DNA from: Tolypeutes matacus | Taxonomy: Eukaryota; Chordata; Mammalia; Cingulata; Chlamyphoridae | DNA: 64,000 nt | Direction: 5' to 3' | NCBI GenBank assembly: GCA_026826555.1 | Contig: JAKSZT010020895.1 | Coordinates: 258,814-322,813, forward strand | Shown here: in pieces, positions 31,450 to 42,140 of the stretch | Layout: every line of letters begins with the position of its first letter | Position numbering within the stretch: position 1 is the first letter of the stretch | Translations under genes and position numbers: made by a program | The notes under the pieces: generated by a model | The model's database searches: none | Told to the model about the DNA's origin: nothing | The model's input: only the letters and a program-made list of their open reading frames with translations

Positions 31450-33950
31450 TCTGTATCTGCATGTTAATCATAGGGAAAATTGTAGGCAGCTCTGGGCACA
31501 CACAGGCAAGGGGCAATTCCATTACTCTGCCATTAAGCCCAAGTGCCCTAGGCATGGACTAACTGACCATCCAGATATTTCCTTCTGCTGCTGCAACCTA
31601 CTCTGCTGTGGCCACTGTTCAGATAAGTACAAGGTCTGAAAGACAACTTGGGGGCAGGCCATCCCTGTACCTCTGTAGTCTCCACAATTTTGTCTTGGCA
31701 GTAGCTGTAGTCAGGGAACTTTGAAGGGGTGGGATGATGTAACATGCCCTCTCAAGGCAACACTCTCCTTGACTAAATGCATCAAGCTTACCTTTATTTT
31801 GTGGAAGTGAAGTCAGTCTCTAAATTCTCTTTGTGGCCATGACCAAAGTCATATGGAAGGATTCTGCATTCTTTTTTTTCCCTGAAGTTTCAACAACTTC
31901 CTGGGTCATAGACTGGTATATACCAGGACCAGAGACCTTCTTTGAGTTGCTCAGGTAATAGGCACCTCTAGACCTCAGGGGTCCCATTGTTGGAGGATCT
32001 TGAGCAATAACTAGGGATCTGCTCTTATAGCCTTTCTTGAACCCTTCTATTGGATCACCAATGTGATCCATTGGTGCCAATTTCTCCCTTCAAATGACAA
32101 AGCTTACAAACCCAATCCGCTAACATTCTCCAAGAATGTCCCTTGGTTTCTCCTGGCATTTCCCCAGACCCATTGCCATGGCTGGAGGTATGCCAACAAA
32201 ATCCACTAGCTCCTCTAGAGAGTGCTCAGTGGTTTCCTCTAGCACCTCATTGGTGAAGTGCTCCATGGGACTCTGAAACTCTTGCTAATGATGCACTAGC
32301 ATTCCTCTACAGTGTCCTGTGGCCTCTGCTAGTACTTCCCATACTTACCAGATAGGATTTCCAGGTCTCCTGTTTTTGCAGAAGTGTCCTTAATTTTATT
32401 CCCTGTTTTCTGCTTCAATGTTGTCAAGAACTCAAATAAGTAGCCAGGAATAAAAGGGAATCCCAAAATAGAAGTAAGTGAAGAAGCCTTTGATAACTTA
32501 CTATAATAGTATAAGTAAGAAGATAAACTGAGGAAAGATACCAACTCTCCTCTGGTTCATTTCCCTATGTAAATGTATGACCAGGGCAAGGTCAGATGAA
32601 TCTACACAGACATGGGGTCATCACACCACTGAGGGAGCACTGATCAAAATGCTCCTTCATTTTTATGGAGCTAAGGGCCAGGGGTTTAAAATACTGAGAA
32701 CTTAGAGCAGAGAAAGTGTCCTCAGTGTCTCCCCTTCCTCCCTCCAATAAGGATTTCTCAGAAGAGGCACCTGAGTAAGGCCTCTATTTGGGGCCCTTTA
32801 AAGGGAGTTCTCCTTTTGCAGGCACCTGAGCTAGGAATGCAGATATGCACAGCACCATATGTGGGCTGGGGGATCTGAGTCCCTTACTGCAATTCCCTTC
32901 AGAGACTGCAGTGCTCTAGCTGTGCACCATGTCTGGAATGGGGAGGTAATGGTCTCTAGGAGATGAGTCAGATAAATACTTGTAATTGACTATGGTCAGG
33001 ACTGAATAACAAACAGGGGTTTATCAGGAGCTTGACTCAGAGGGAATGAATATTCATTAAATTAGAATCAACACTATTCAGAAATTAAGGTCAACTATAA
33101 TTCATTTTTTAAGCAGTAACCACAAGAGAATTATAAAGATTTATAAATATGTGATCCCTTTGTTGACAAAACTATAACATTCTAAATTTAATCTATATTC
33201 AGTAAGATACTGTGAATATGTATTATTTATTGGATAGGAAGTATATTTTATATTTCAAATCACTTTTAGAGTAAACACCTAATGATAAAAATAGTGCTAG
33301 TATAAATACCCATAATCCTAGATGTTTACTGTCTTCCTCTATTTTTTCATGACCTTTTCTTACACTTTACAGGTAACCACTCTTCTGACTATAAACACAC
33401 AGCATTCATTTTGGAAAATTAATTATAGAGTCTTATTTAGACCACATTTCAAAATATTGGATGCCCTTTCTGAGATTCAGTGCCCCTTCTAAGAGAGGAA
33501 ATAATGTCACAATTCATTATGGCTAGCATAGCCATGTGATGTTCTTTGGCTAATGAATTGTGAACAAAATCAAACACTGGATTTTAGAGCTAACATATTG
33601 TTACATCTAATGATAATATCTTTTCATTCTGCCATGAGAAACAGTAACATACAATATACAGGCTGTTTCTGAGTATAGAATATGATCATGTGGAGTAAAT
33701 CCATAGCAAACACACAGATGGTGTGTTACAAGTTGAAAATATTTTTTATTGCTCTCAGAACAAAAGTTCATTTTGGTTACTGCAACATAAGGTGTTTATA
33801 GCTGACTGATCATCTGTACCAACTTATACACATACATATACTATAAAACATGAACATTTCCTTTGCTCCACATCCTCACCAACAATTGGTGCTTCCAGAT
33901 TAATTTCTTCCAATCTACTGAACTTTTGGCAGTACCTCATTGGGGTAATA
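31450..33950. repeat. Unidentified diverged duplication, copy X1
   Basis: Aligns in direct orientation with 39850-42140. Matching landmarks: 'gtagtcagggaactttgaag' near 31704 against 'gctgtcagggagctctgaaa' near 40256; 'cacagacatggggtcat' near 32604 against 'acacagacatgggatcat' near 41185; 'ataatgtcacaattcattat' near 33501 against 'ataatgtcccaatatatgaa' near 41677; 'ggcagtacctcatt' at 33929 and 42111. The end near 33870-33950 resembles reversed L1 ORF2. No frame is shared between the copies, so a coding role is unlikely. Confidence 0.7.
32110..32345. repeat. Degenerate minisatellite in X1, unit about 35 bp
   Basis: About five to six imperfect units, each with a core like 'cactagcattcctctaca' followed by 'gtcctgtggcctctg'. 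Examples start near 32118, 32201, 32236 and 32292. The same kind of unit occurs in X2 at 40735-41000, so the array predates the duplication. Confidence 0.5.
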
Positions 33951-34619
33951 ATAATTGTTATTTTCTGTCAATACTAAAGGTGCAGATCCTATTGTCATGA
34001 GATATTTGTCCTGCTGCTTCTTTGAAATTCCATTTTTTATGTATTGTGAGTTATATTTAATTTCCCTTGCTTTTTGGTTTGCATTTCTGTGCTTTTGTGT
34101 TGGCCCTAGAGATAAAATTTCTTCATCATATTGCAATCAAATTCACAAACATGTTTACATTATGTGTATTTTCATACCCATTACTCCTCCTCTATCAAAG
34201 AAATCCTTTCCCTTTTTGCAGTTACTAAAATATCTCCCAAATATAGTGATATTTTTCTGTACTATTAAAAAGGAAACTGTACATCATACAGTTTCCTTTT
34301 TAATAGTTTCTTTTATGAGTGTAAGTATATTCTTTCTAAACCTTTATAACAATTTTCATAATGAATAAATATGTAGCTAGAAAAGATATATCTTCTGCAA
34401 ACAAGGCATTATCATGTAATATTTTAAGTTAGGATTTTAAATGAATTAGTATAATTAATTTTCTAATGTTAAATCACTTATATTCTGAGATATAAAAATT
34501 GATCATGACATTTTTAATATCACACATATTTAGGTAAAAGTTTAACAAACTTGCTCATTTATTTTGAAATACCTATTTTTTAACATATTCTTTTCCATTA
34601 ACGTCCATTTTTTTCCACC
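33951..34619. other. Interval without a gene; contains a perfect hairpin
   Basis: No gene or known repeat was recognised. A 137-codon plus-strand open frame (33955-34368) is rich in F, I, S and C in the manner of AT-rich noncoding DNA and passes through the hairpin at 34261-34307, so it is not supported. Confidence 0.45.
34261..34307. repeat. Perfect inverted repeat, 21-bp arms, 5-base loop
   Basis: The left arm (34261-34281, starting 'actattaaaaaggaaac') is the exact reverse complement of the right arm (34287-34307, starting 'tacagtttcc'), separated by CATCA. Sequence just outside does not continue the pairing. An RNA from either strand would form a full-length stem. No known short palindromic transposon was recognised in it. 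Confidence 0.85.
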
Positions 34620-36250
34620 AAGCTTCCTCCCAGAGCTTCCTATCCTCTTTTTCAATCTGTTTATGTGGTGTATTACATTGATTGATTTTCTTATATTGAA
34701 CCATCCTTGCATACCCGGGATGAAACCCACTTGGTCATGGTGTATAATCCTTTTGATATGTTGTTGAATGTGATTAGCAAGTATTTTGTTAAGGATTTTA
34801 GCATCTGGGTTCATTAGAGAAATTGGTCTGTAATTTTCCATTCTTGTGGTATCTTTATTTGGTTTTGGTATTAGGGTAATGTTGGCATCATAGAATGAGT
34901 TAGGTAATATTCCTTCTACTTCTATTTTTTGGAAGAGCTTAAGTAGAATTGGTGTTAGCTCTTTCCGGAATGTTTTGTAGAATTCAGCTGTGAAGCCATC
35001 TGGTCCTGGACTCCTCTTAGTTGGGGGGTTTTTAATGACTGAATCTATCTCTTTACTTGTAATTGGACTGTTGAGTTCATCTATTTCTTCTTTCATCAAT
35101 GTCGGCTGTTAGTGGGTTTCTAGAAAGTTGTTTATTTCCACTAAATTGTCATTCTTGTTGGCATATAATTTTTCAAAGTATCCTCTTATGATTCTCTTTA
35201 TTTCTGTGGGGTCAATAGTGATATCACCTTGCTCATTCCTTATTTTATGTATTTGCATCTGTTCTCTCTTTTTTTTTTTTGTTAGTCTGGCTAAGGGTTT
35301 GTCAATTTTGTTGATATTCTCAAAGAACCAGCTTTGGTTTTGTTTATTATTTCCAGTGCTTTCTTATTCTCTATTTCATTTAGTTATGCTTTAATCTTTG
35401 TTATTTCCTGCTTTCTACTTCCTTTAGGTTTAGTTTGTTGTTGTTTTTCCAGTTCCTCCAAGTGTGCAGTTAAGTCTTCAATTTTAGCTCTTTCTTCTTT
35501 TTTTATATATGAATTTATGGCTATGAACTTCCCTCTCAGGACTGCTTTCGCTGCATCCCATAGGTTTTGATATGTTGTGTTGTCGTTTTCATTAGTTTCA
35601 AAGTAGTTACTGATTTCTTTTGAAGTTTCCTCTTTGACCCACTGTTTGTCTAAGAGTGTGTTGTTGAACTTCCATATCCTTGTGCCTAACCTGTTTCTCT
35701 GGCCCTTAGTGATTTCCAACTTCATTCCGTTGTGGTCAGAGAAATTATTTTGTATAATTTCAATCTTTCTGAATTCATTGAGTGTTGTTATGTGGCCTAG
35801 CATGTGGTCTATTTTGGAGTATGTTCAATGTGCACTAGAGAAGAATGTAAACCCCACTGTATTTGGGTGTAATGTTCAGTATATGTCTATTAAGTCCAAA
35901 TCTTCTAATGTATTGTTGAGTGCCTTAGTTTCTTTATTGATTCTCTGCCCAGATGTTCTGTCTAATGATGATAGTGGTGTGTTGAAGTCCCCTGCTATAA
36001 TTGTTGAGGAATTATTTCTCCTCTTAGTTTTCCAGAGTTTGCTGCATGTATTTTGAGACACCTTGATTAGGTGGGTAAATATTGATGATTGTTCTCTCTT
36101 CTTGAGAGATTACTCCTTTTACTAATATGTAGTGTCCATCTTTGTCTCTTACAATAGTTTTGCATTTAAAGTCTATTTTGTCTGATATTAGAAGAGCTAC
36201 TCCTGCCCTTTTTGGCTATTGTTAGCTTGTAAAATGTTTTTCCAGCCATA
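34620..36250 (-). pseudogene. L1 ORF2 part (endonuclease to RT), antisense
   Basis: On the minus strand this runs from ORF2 near 'VYGWKNILQANNSQK' (about 36240-36195), through the endonuclease AGDFN motif (about 35985), to the RT block '[20 protein letters not shown]' (about 34735-34675), where it stops. A long frame is open at 34620-35099 ('[19 protein letters not shown]' is readable), with breaks near 35100, 35270 and 35830. The C-terminus and 3' UTR are absent. At 36250 it abuts the exact 5' end of a sense L1. Sequence is close to that of the sense piece, suggesting the same source element. Confidence 0.85.
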
Positions 36251-37380
36251 CACTTTCAGAGGCCAAGATGGCATTAGTGTAGGAGGGCACACACTGCAAG
36301 CTCCCAGAGCAAGGCCGATTGTGGACTGGGTCCTGCCCAGGGGTCTGTGCTGTGCACGCGTGGAGTGAGAAGCTTGGGACATATATCTATGCAGATCAAC
36401 AGCGTGGATGGAAAGGTAGAGATTTGTGAGTTTTAAGGCTCCTGGTGGTGTTTGGCACAGATGGCTGAGCCCCGCGGTTAGGGAGGAAAAATAAAATAAA
36501 ATAAAACAGCCATCTGGAGCCACGAGCAGGGCAAAAAAGTTTTATTTTCTGGGGATCTGGCTGCCTGGTGCCCCTTGGACCTTGTGTGAACAGAACAAAC
36601 AAGCTAATCAGCACCCGGTAAATCGGAGGGGGGATTTTGGTCGGGGAACAGAGCTGATTTCCCTAACCACCCAGGGATAAGACCTGGGCTGCTGCGGAGG
36701 CAGGAAGAAGGGACACTTCCCAAAAAAGGGAGGGTTCTGTTGGAAGACAGGGAAGGGTATTTTATATTTTTAGACATCGATCTGGCTGCCTGTACCGCCC
36801 ATAGCTTTGGGGAGCAGATAAGCCGACCTGAAGCAGCATTAGGCTGAGAGCAGACGCGAATCTGCACTCAAACTGATTTACTGAGCAGCCTGGTGACCCT
36901 GGAGCTCGGCTCCAGAAGGGGCGGAATCCGCTGTCTTTAGCACTGCTCACTGACTAACAACAGAGCTACAGCTAACCTGGGGAGTCCAGAAAGTGGGACA
37001 TGCTTGATTAATTTCCATGGGACCAGCTAGGGTCCCTTCCGTAAGGCAGTTGGTCTAGAGGAGGAATTATTTTGGGTCCTGCATTTGGCTAAAAAAATAA
37101 AAATAAAAAAAAAAAGTGAGGTCCCCTCAGCAAATGAAAAATAAATTCTTTTTAATTTAGTTTAATAGCTAAAAGCTGCTTCAGGACCTGCATATAGAAC
37201 CCTGTTGGGAAAATGATTGATAAACACAAGTAGGCAGGAAAGATCCACGTGGACCCTAGGGGAATCATTGATCCCCCTTAGCTCTGTTTGACTGCTTGCC
37301 TGTGTGGATCTTCCGTTTCTCTCTGTTTATTTCTGGCCTCTTGTTATTATTTCCTCTTTCCTACCCCCTTCATTTTTCCT

Positions 37381-37421
<41 letters not shown>

Positions 37422-38067
37422 GTGCTGCCAGCTTGTCGCTTCTTTGCTGGGCTCCTTCTACAGTAATTTCCCACTCGCTGTATATATTGATTCTGTATTA
37501 CAAATTATCAATTATCCTTCCTGCGTCATTCTGCCTTCTTTTTTCTGTTGTGGCTCTTAGAGACAACATTTTTTCATAGGCCCACAACTTAAGGGTGTCA
37601 ATTTCTATTCCATCTATTTTGTTTTCTTCTTATTATTTTTTACTAGTATTAACTTTATCCTTTCAGACCTTTCTTTACTATTCCTCTCCCTCCTCATAAT
37701 TCTAGCCTTCTAAATCACTATATATATATATTCTTCCATTTGTTTTCCCAGTCCATTGTAGGAACTCCACATTTTTTCCTAGTACTCTACACTGCCTACA
37801 CAAGTTAAATGTTCATCTCATTAAGTCTCACTTTGCCCCTCTTCTCACTTTTATCAATATTTCTATTATCCTTCTGCCTTCCTTACATCTTTTGATTCCT
37901 CTGGCCCTAACCTTTTGCCTTCAAGGGAACATAGAAAGAAGCAAGGAAATAAAATAAGAAGAAAAACTGCCAAAGAGAAAACTTAACTCACACACAGAAC
38001 CAACAGCTAAATAAAATTCTAGAGCATAGAGAAAACCTAATCAACTGAACAAACCCATCAAGATAAT
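36251..38067 (+). mobile_element. L1 5' UTR
   Basis: Starts 'aggccaagatggc', the usual L1 5' end, and continues as a GC-richer leader up to ORF1. It contains a 36-base T-run at 37383-37418 and A-rich tracts near 37090-37115. In L1 elements this region holds the internal RNA polymerase II promoter; no particular factor site is claimed here. Open frames in it (for example 36197-36614 on the minus strand) are not conserved. Confidence 0.8.
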
Positions 38068-39048
38068 ATGATGACCAGAGGGCAACAGAAAAATACAAAT
38101 GACTCTGAGAAACTGGAAAATATGTACCAGTCCAATGCACAAAATAAAAACCAGGAAGCAATGCAGAACATCAAACAACTAATTAAAGCTATCCAAACAA
38201 ATATCATGGACCAACTTAAAGAACTGAAGGAAGAGATTAAGGATATAAAGAAGACACTGGGAGAACATACTGAAGAAATAGCTAACATGCCTAAAAAGGT
38301 AATTGATATGATGGTGAACAAAGGCACAAGCCAAGAAATGAAAAAGACACTGGACTCACATGGCAGCAGATTTGAACAGGCAGTGGAAAGAATTAGTGAT
38401 ATGGAAGACAATACAGTTGAAATCAAAGAGATTGTAGAACAGGTAGACAAAAAGACAGAAACAATTCAGCATGGTCTCAGGGAATTAACCGATAATACAA
38501 AATGTGCAAACATATGCAATATGGGCATCCCAGAAGGAGAAGAGAAGGGAAAGTGAACAGAAGGAGTGTTGAAAGAAATAATGGCTGAAAACCTCCCAAC
38601 CCTATTGAGAGAGATGGATGTGCAGATCCAGGAAGCACAGCGCATGCCAAATAGTATAAATCCCAACAGGCCAACTCCAAGACATATACTTGTCAAAATG
38701 TCCAATGCTCAAGACAAAGAGAAAATACTCAAGGCAGCAAGAGAAAAGAGAACCATCACATACAAGGGAAGCACAATAAGATTAAGTGCTGATTTCTCAG
38801 CTGAAACCATGGAGGCAAGAAGACAGTGGTATGACATAGTCAAAACACTAAAAGAAAAAAACTTCCAGCTGCGAATTCTCTATCCAGCAAAATTGGCATT
38901 CAAAAATGATGGAGAGTTCAAAATATTCACAGATAAACAGCAATTAAGAGAGTATGTCAAGAAGAAACCAGCACTTCAAGAAATACTAAAGGAATCTCTA
39001 CATGTTGAAAGGAAAAAACAAAGGATAGAGAGTTGGAGGAGAGTTTAA
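38068..39048 (+). pseudogene. L1 ORF1 with one premature stop
   Basis: L1 ORF1 encodes the RNA-binding chaperone that coats L1 RNA in the ribonucleoprotein particle. The frame of 326 codons is open except for one in-frame TGA at 38554-38556. The N-terminal half is a charged heptad-like coiled coil (about residues 40-140). After the stop, the RRM and C-terminal domains are clear: 'RPTPRHILVKMSNAQDKEK', 'LSADFSAETMEARRQWYDI', 'LKEKNFQLRILYPAKLAF', 'KKPALQEILKESLH'. Length is close to the usual 330-370 residues. The stop separates coiled coil from RNA-binding part, so the copy is not competent as it stands. Confidence 0.9.
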
Positions 39049-39112
39049 AAACAACTGAAAAGTCAAAAAGAGAACCAAAACAACATATGACCTACATTAA
39101 CCCAAAGAAAAA

Positions 39113-39541
39113 ATGGCTGAAGTAAGAAATTCATTAGGAGTAATAACACTGAATGTTAATGGATTAAATTCACCAATCAAAAGACACAGATTGGCAGAAT
39201 GGATAAGAAAATATGATCCATCTATATGCTGTCTACAAGAAACCCACCTTCGACCCAGGGATTCAAGGAGACTGAAAGTGAATGGCTGGAAAACCATTTT
39301 ACAAGCTAACAATAGCCAAAAAAGGGCAGGAGTAGCTATTCTAATATCAGACAAAATAGCCTTTAAATGCAAAACTATTGTAAGAGACAAAGATGGACAC
39401 TACATATTAGTAAAAGGAGTAATCTCTCAAGAAGAGAGAACAATCATCAACATTTACGCACCTAATTGAGGTGCCTCAAAATACGTGCGGCAAACTCTGG
39501 AAAAACTAAGAGGAGAAATAAATTCCTCTACAATTATAGCA
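39113..39541 (+). pseudogene. L1 ORF2 N-terminus (endonuclease part)
   Basis: Begins 64 bases after ORF1. ORF2 starts with the apurinic-type endonuclease that nicks the genomic target. N14 ('TLNVNGL') and E43 ('CCLQETHL'), both active-site positions in L1 endonuclease, are kept. The frame stops at 39467-39469 after 'TIINIYAPN', and the L1 sequence ends at about 39541, shortly before the AGDFN motif. Residues from 'VNGWKTILQANNSQK' to this end are also present in the antisense piece ending at 36250, so about 250 bp are represented twice. Confidence 0.9.
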
Positions 39542-39849
39542 TTATCTATTTTAATCTCCTCTAGGTGTTAATTACATGGATCACAGTACACTGGTATCTA
39601 AAAGGCCTAAGGATGAAATTTGTTTCACCTACATTCCCATTGACCTTTAATCTTACCACAGGGCCTTTGTGTCCCTGGAGTCAGAGGGACCTCAGTGGAG
39701 AGATCCAGGTAAAAGTGGTTTGGGCCCTCTGACCCATCTCAAGGCTCAAATGTAAGAGCAGAAAGAAGAGCCCAGTGACAGATACAGGGTTCAACATGGT
39801 AGGACAAGAGTGGTTTCTTTGGTCAAGAAGGAAGAGGCACCTGGGAACC
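39542..39849. other. Interval between L1 and block X2; nothing recognised
   Basis: No gene or repeat recognised. It may belong to block X2, since X1 also has unaligned sequence at this side. Confidence 0.4.
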
Positions 39850-42140
39850 CAGCAGATCAACTGCTTTTCAAGCTGAGACTCCCAATTTCTCTGGAAGCAG
39901 AGCACAGCTCTAGCAAAGCTGTGTCCAGGTGGCATGGACAACCCTCATACGTGGGCAAACTCATAGTTGGGGGAGATTCTTTTTTTTTTTTTTTTTTTTT
40001 TTGGCAGCTCTTCTCACCATGCTGTTTAATCTGGAGGCAGGATGTGTTGCACATAGACACATGGGGCTTCACTATCTTTGTGCTCATGGCATAGCCCTAT
40101 TTGGGATCCTGGCCTGTGACAAAATTCAGAAAGTGACACTTCAGCTGCAGCAGCTGCTTTAGTGTGTCCAGTGGGTGTTTCTCCCCTGAAAGCAACCTTG
40201 GAGTAGACTCCTCCTCCAACCTATAGCACCTGCCATTGCTCTTTTCATGGTGGCTGCTGTCAGGGAGCTCTGAAATGGGTAGAGGATAAAACTTACTCAC
40301 CTCAGACTATACTCTCCCTAATTAACTTTAAGAAGTTTGCCTCTATTTTTGGGTAGGGGAACTAGGTATCTAAGTTCTCTTTGGAGCTGCTGGCCAAAAT
40401 GATCCTGAAGTGTTCTACATTCTTTTTAACTGAACTTTCAACTTACAGTGCCATAGGGTGGGAATTGGCATGTTATGTTTAACTAAAGTTTCAGCAGTTT
40501 GCAGTTCTATAGGGTGGGAATCAGCATCAGGTCTCTGAGTTGTTCAGAGCATGTGTTCTATGTGAACTTCAGTCGTCCCACTCTTGGAGGGTCATAAACA
40601 GTGACTATGGAACTGCTTTTCTAATGCCTCTGTTGGATCTCTAATCTGACATAGTAGGAAAGCTCTGCCAGGAACCTGGGGCTAAAGGGAATAACAAATG
40701 ATCTCACGTGGTATTGCAAAGCTTATATACACTAACCACCAGCATTCACCAAGAATGATCCATAGCTTTCACTAGCATTTCCCCTCAAACAATAATATGC
40801 CTCCATGGATTCCACTAATACTCCTTTGTAATTTGAAGTGCCCCAAGGGACCCTCAAATTCTTGTCTATGATCCACTGACATCCTTGCAGGAAGAAAGTC
40901 ATGTGACATTTGATAGCATATCCTAAGAATGTCCTGTGGGATCCCTAGAACTTCTGCTTTTCCAGAATATCACTGTGCTTACTTGACAACCCTGCCCTGT
41001 GTACCAATTTGATAGAGTATGAGTTGAGCTGCTAGGTGTTAATGGTAATCAAAACCAAAATGGGAGTTTAATGTCATTTTTATTCATTTACAAAAATATA
41101 TATTCAAGAATGTGAACTGAGAAGAACTGCAGTCTTGCCCCTGATCCATGTCCCAATGGAATAGTGCTAGTGATGTCTCTTCAACACAGACATGGGATCA
41201 TGTTGTGGGAGTCTTGAACAAAATGGCTCCTACAGTTTTATGTAGGAGTGAAAATGTACTGGGAATGAGTCATGGTGGAGAACATGTATTCAAGGCCTTC
41301 CCTTCCTCCTTCCAAGAATGAGTTTTCAGTAGAGATGCATTAGGAAGCCTCATTTATTGACCCCTGATAGCGAGGCCTCCTGATGCGCAAACCTGGGCCA
41401 GGAAAGCAGATTTGCACAAGATCATGATTTATAAAATCCATAGTAATAAAAATAATAATAATGTAAACCCCCCAGAATCCTAGAGTTTCACTGTGTTTTT
41501 TGCTTTTTTGAGGAACCTTTCCTCCAACTAGCAGATAAGCACTTTCCCTACTAGAAATGCATTCATAACATCTGGGCTCTAATTTAATTAATAAAGCCTA
41601 GTTGGACCAATATTTAAAATATCTTGTGCCACCTCTGAGATGGCTTTCTCTATGGTGCTCTTCTTAAGAAAGGAGTATAATGTCCCAATATATGAATGCT
41701 ACATTTGGCCATATGACTTCTTTAGCAAGGAAATCTGAACAAAAGTAGGAATGTGGATTTAAGCCCCAGCATATTGATACATTTAAATATATTTTCTTTC
41801 TATACAGGAATATTAACTTCCAGAAACCTGAGCATGGAATGTGGATGGTGTGTAGCATAGCCACGGCCAACATATGAGGGACATGTGTCACACGTTGAAA
41901 ATAAACTTTGCTGCCCTTATCACCAATATTTGAGTTTTATTGGTTATTGCAAGATAACTTGTCTCAGTTGACTGTTAAAATAGCAAATGATTTCCAAAAC
42001 TCCTGTACTAATTATACACAAAATCCAGTGATATATAAGGATAGCCTTGCTCCAAATCTTCACCAACAGTTAAGGATTTTAGGTTATTTCTTCAAGTGTA
42101 CAGAACTTATGGCAGTACCTCATTGTATAGACAACTACTA
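39850..42140. repeat. Unidentified diverged duplication, copy X2
   Basis: Second copy of the block at 31450-33950, direct orientation, with the same order of landmarks. It has a T-run of about 23 at 39980-40002. The minisatellite part is at 40735-41000. Open frames of 60-95 codons on either strand do not correspond to frames in X1. Identity is unknown; an old retroviral LTR or a gene relic are possible. Confidence 0.65.
40735..41000. repeat. Degenerate minisatellite in X2
   Basis: Imperfect units such as 'accaccagcattcaccaaga' (near 40735), 'cactagcatttcccctcaa', 'ccactaatactcctt' and 'ccactgacatccttg', each followed by a 'ccatgg/cctgtgggatcc'-like element. More degenerate than in X1. Confidence 0.45.

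Noticed and set aside
32329..32544. Short minus-strand frame considered as an NLRP-type relic because RFPL4 genes lie near NLRP genes in human
   Set aside because: No NACHT, leucine-rich repeat or pyrin motif is visible, and block X2 has no matching frame.
33955..34368. 137-codon open frame on the + strand
   Set aside because: Composition of AT-rich noncoding DNA, no known domain, runs through a perfect hairpin, and is not supported by splice sites or a conserved copy.
35634..36056. 140-codon open frame on the + strand
   Set aside because: It is antisense to the L1 ORF2 endonuclease part and only a shadow of it.
36197..36950. Cluster of minus-strand open frames of 60-110 codons
   Set aside because: They lie in the GC-richer L1 5' UTR and overlap in different frames; no similarity to an antisense L1 protein that I can support.
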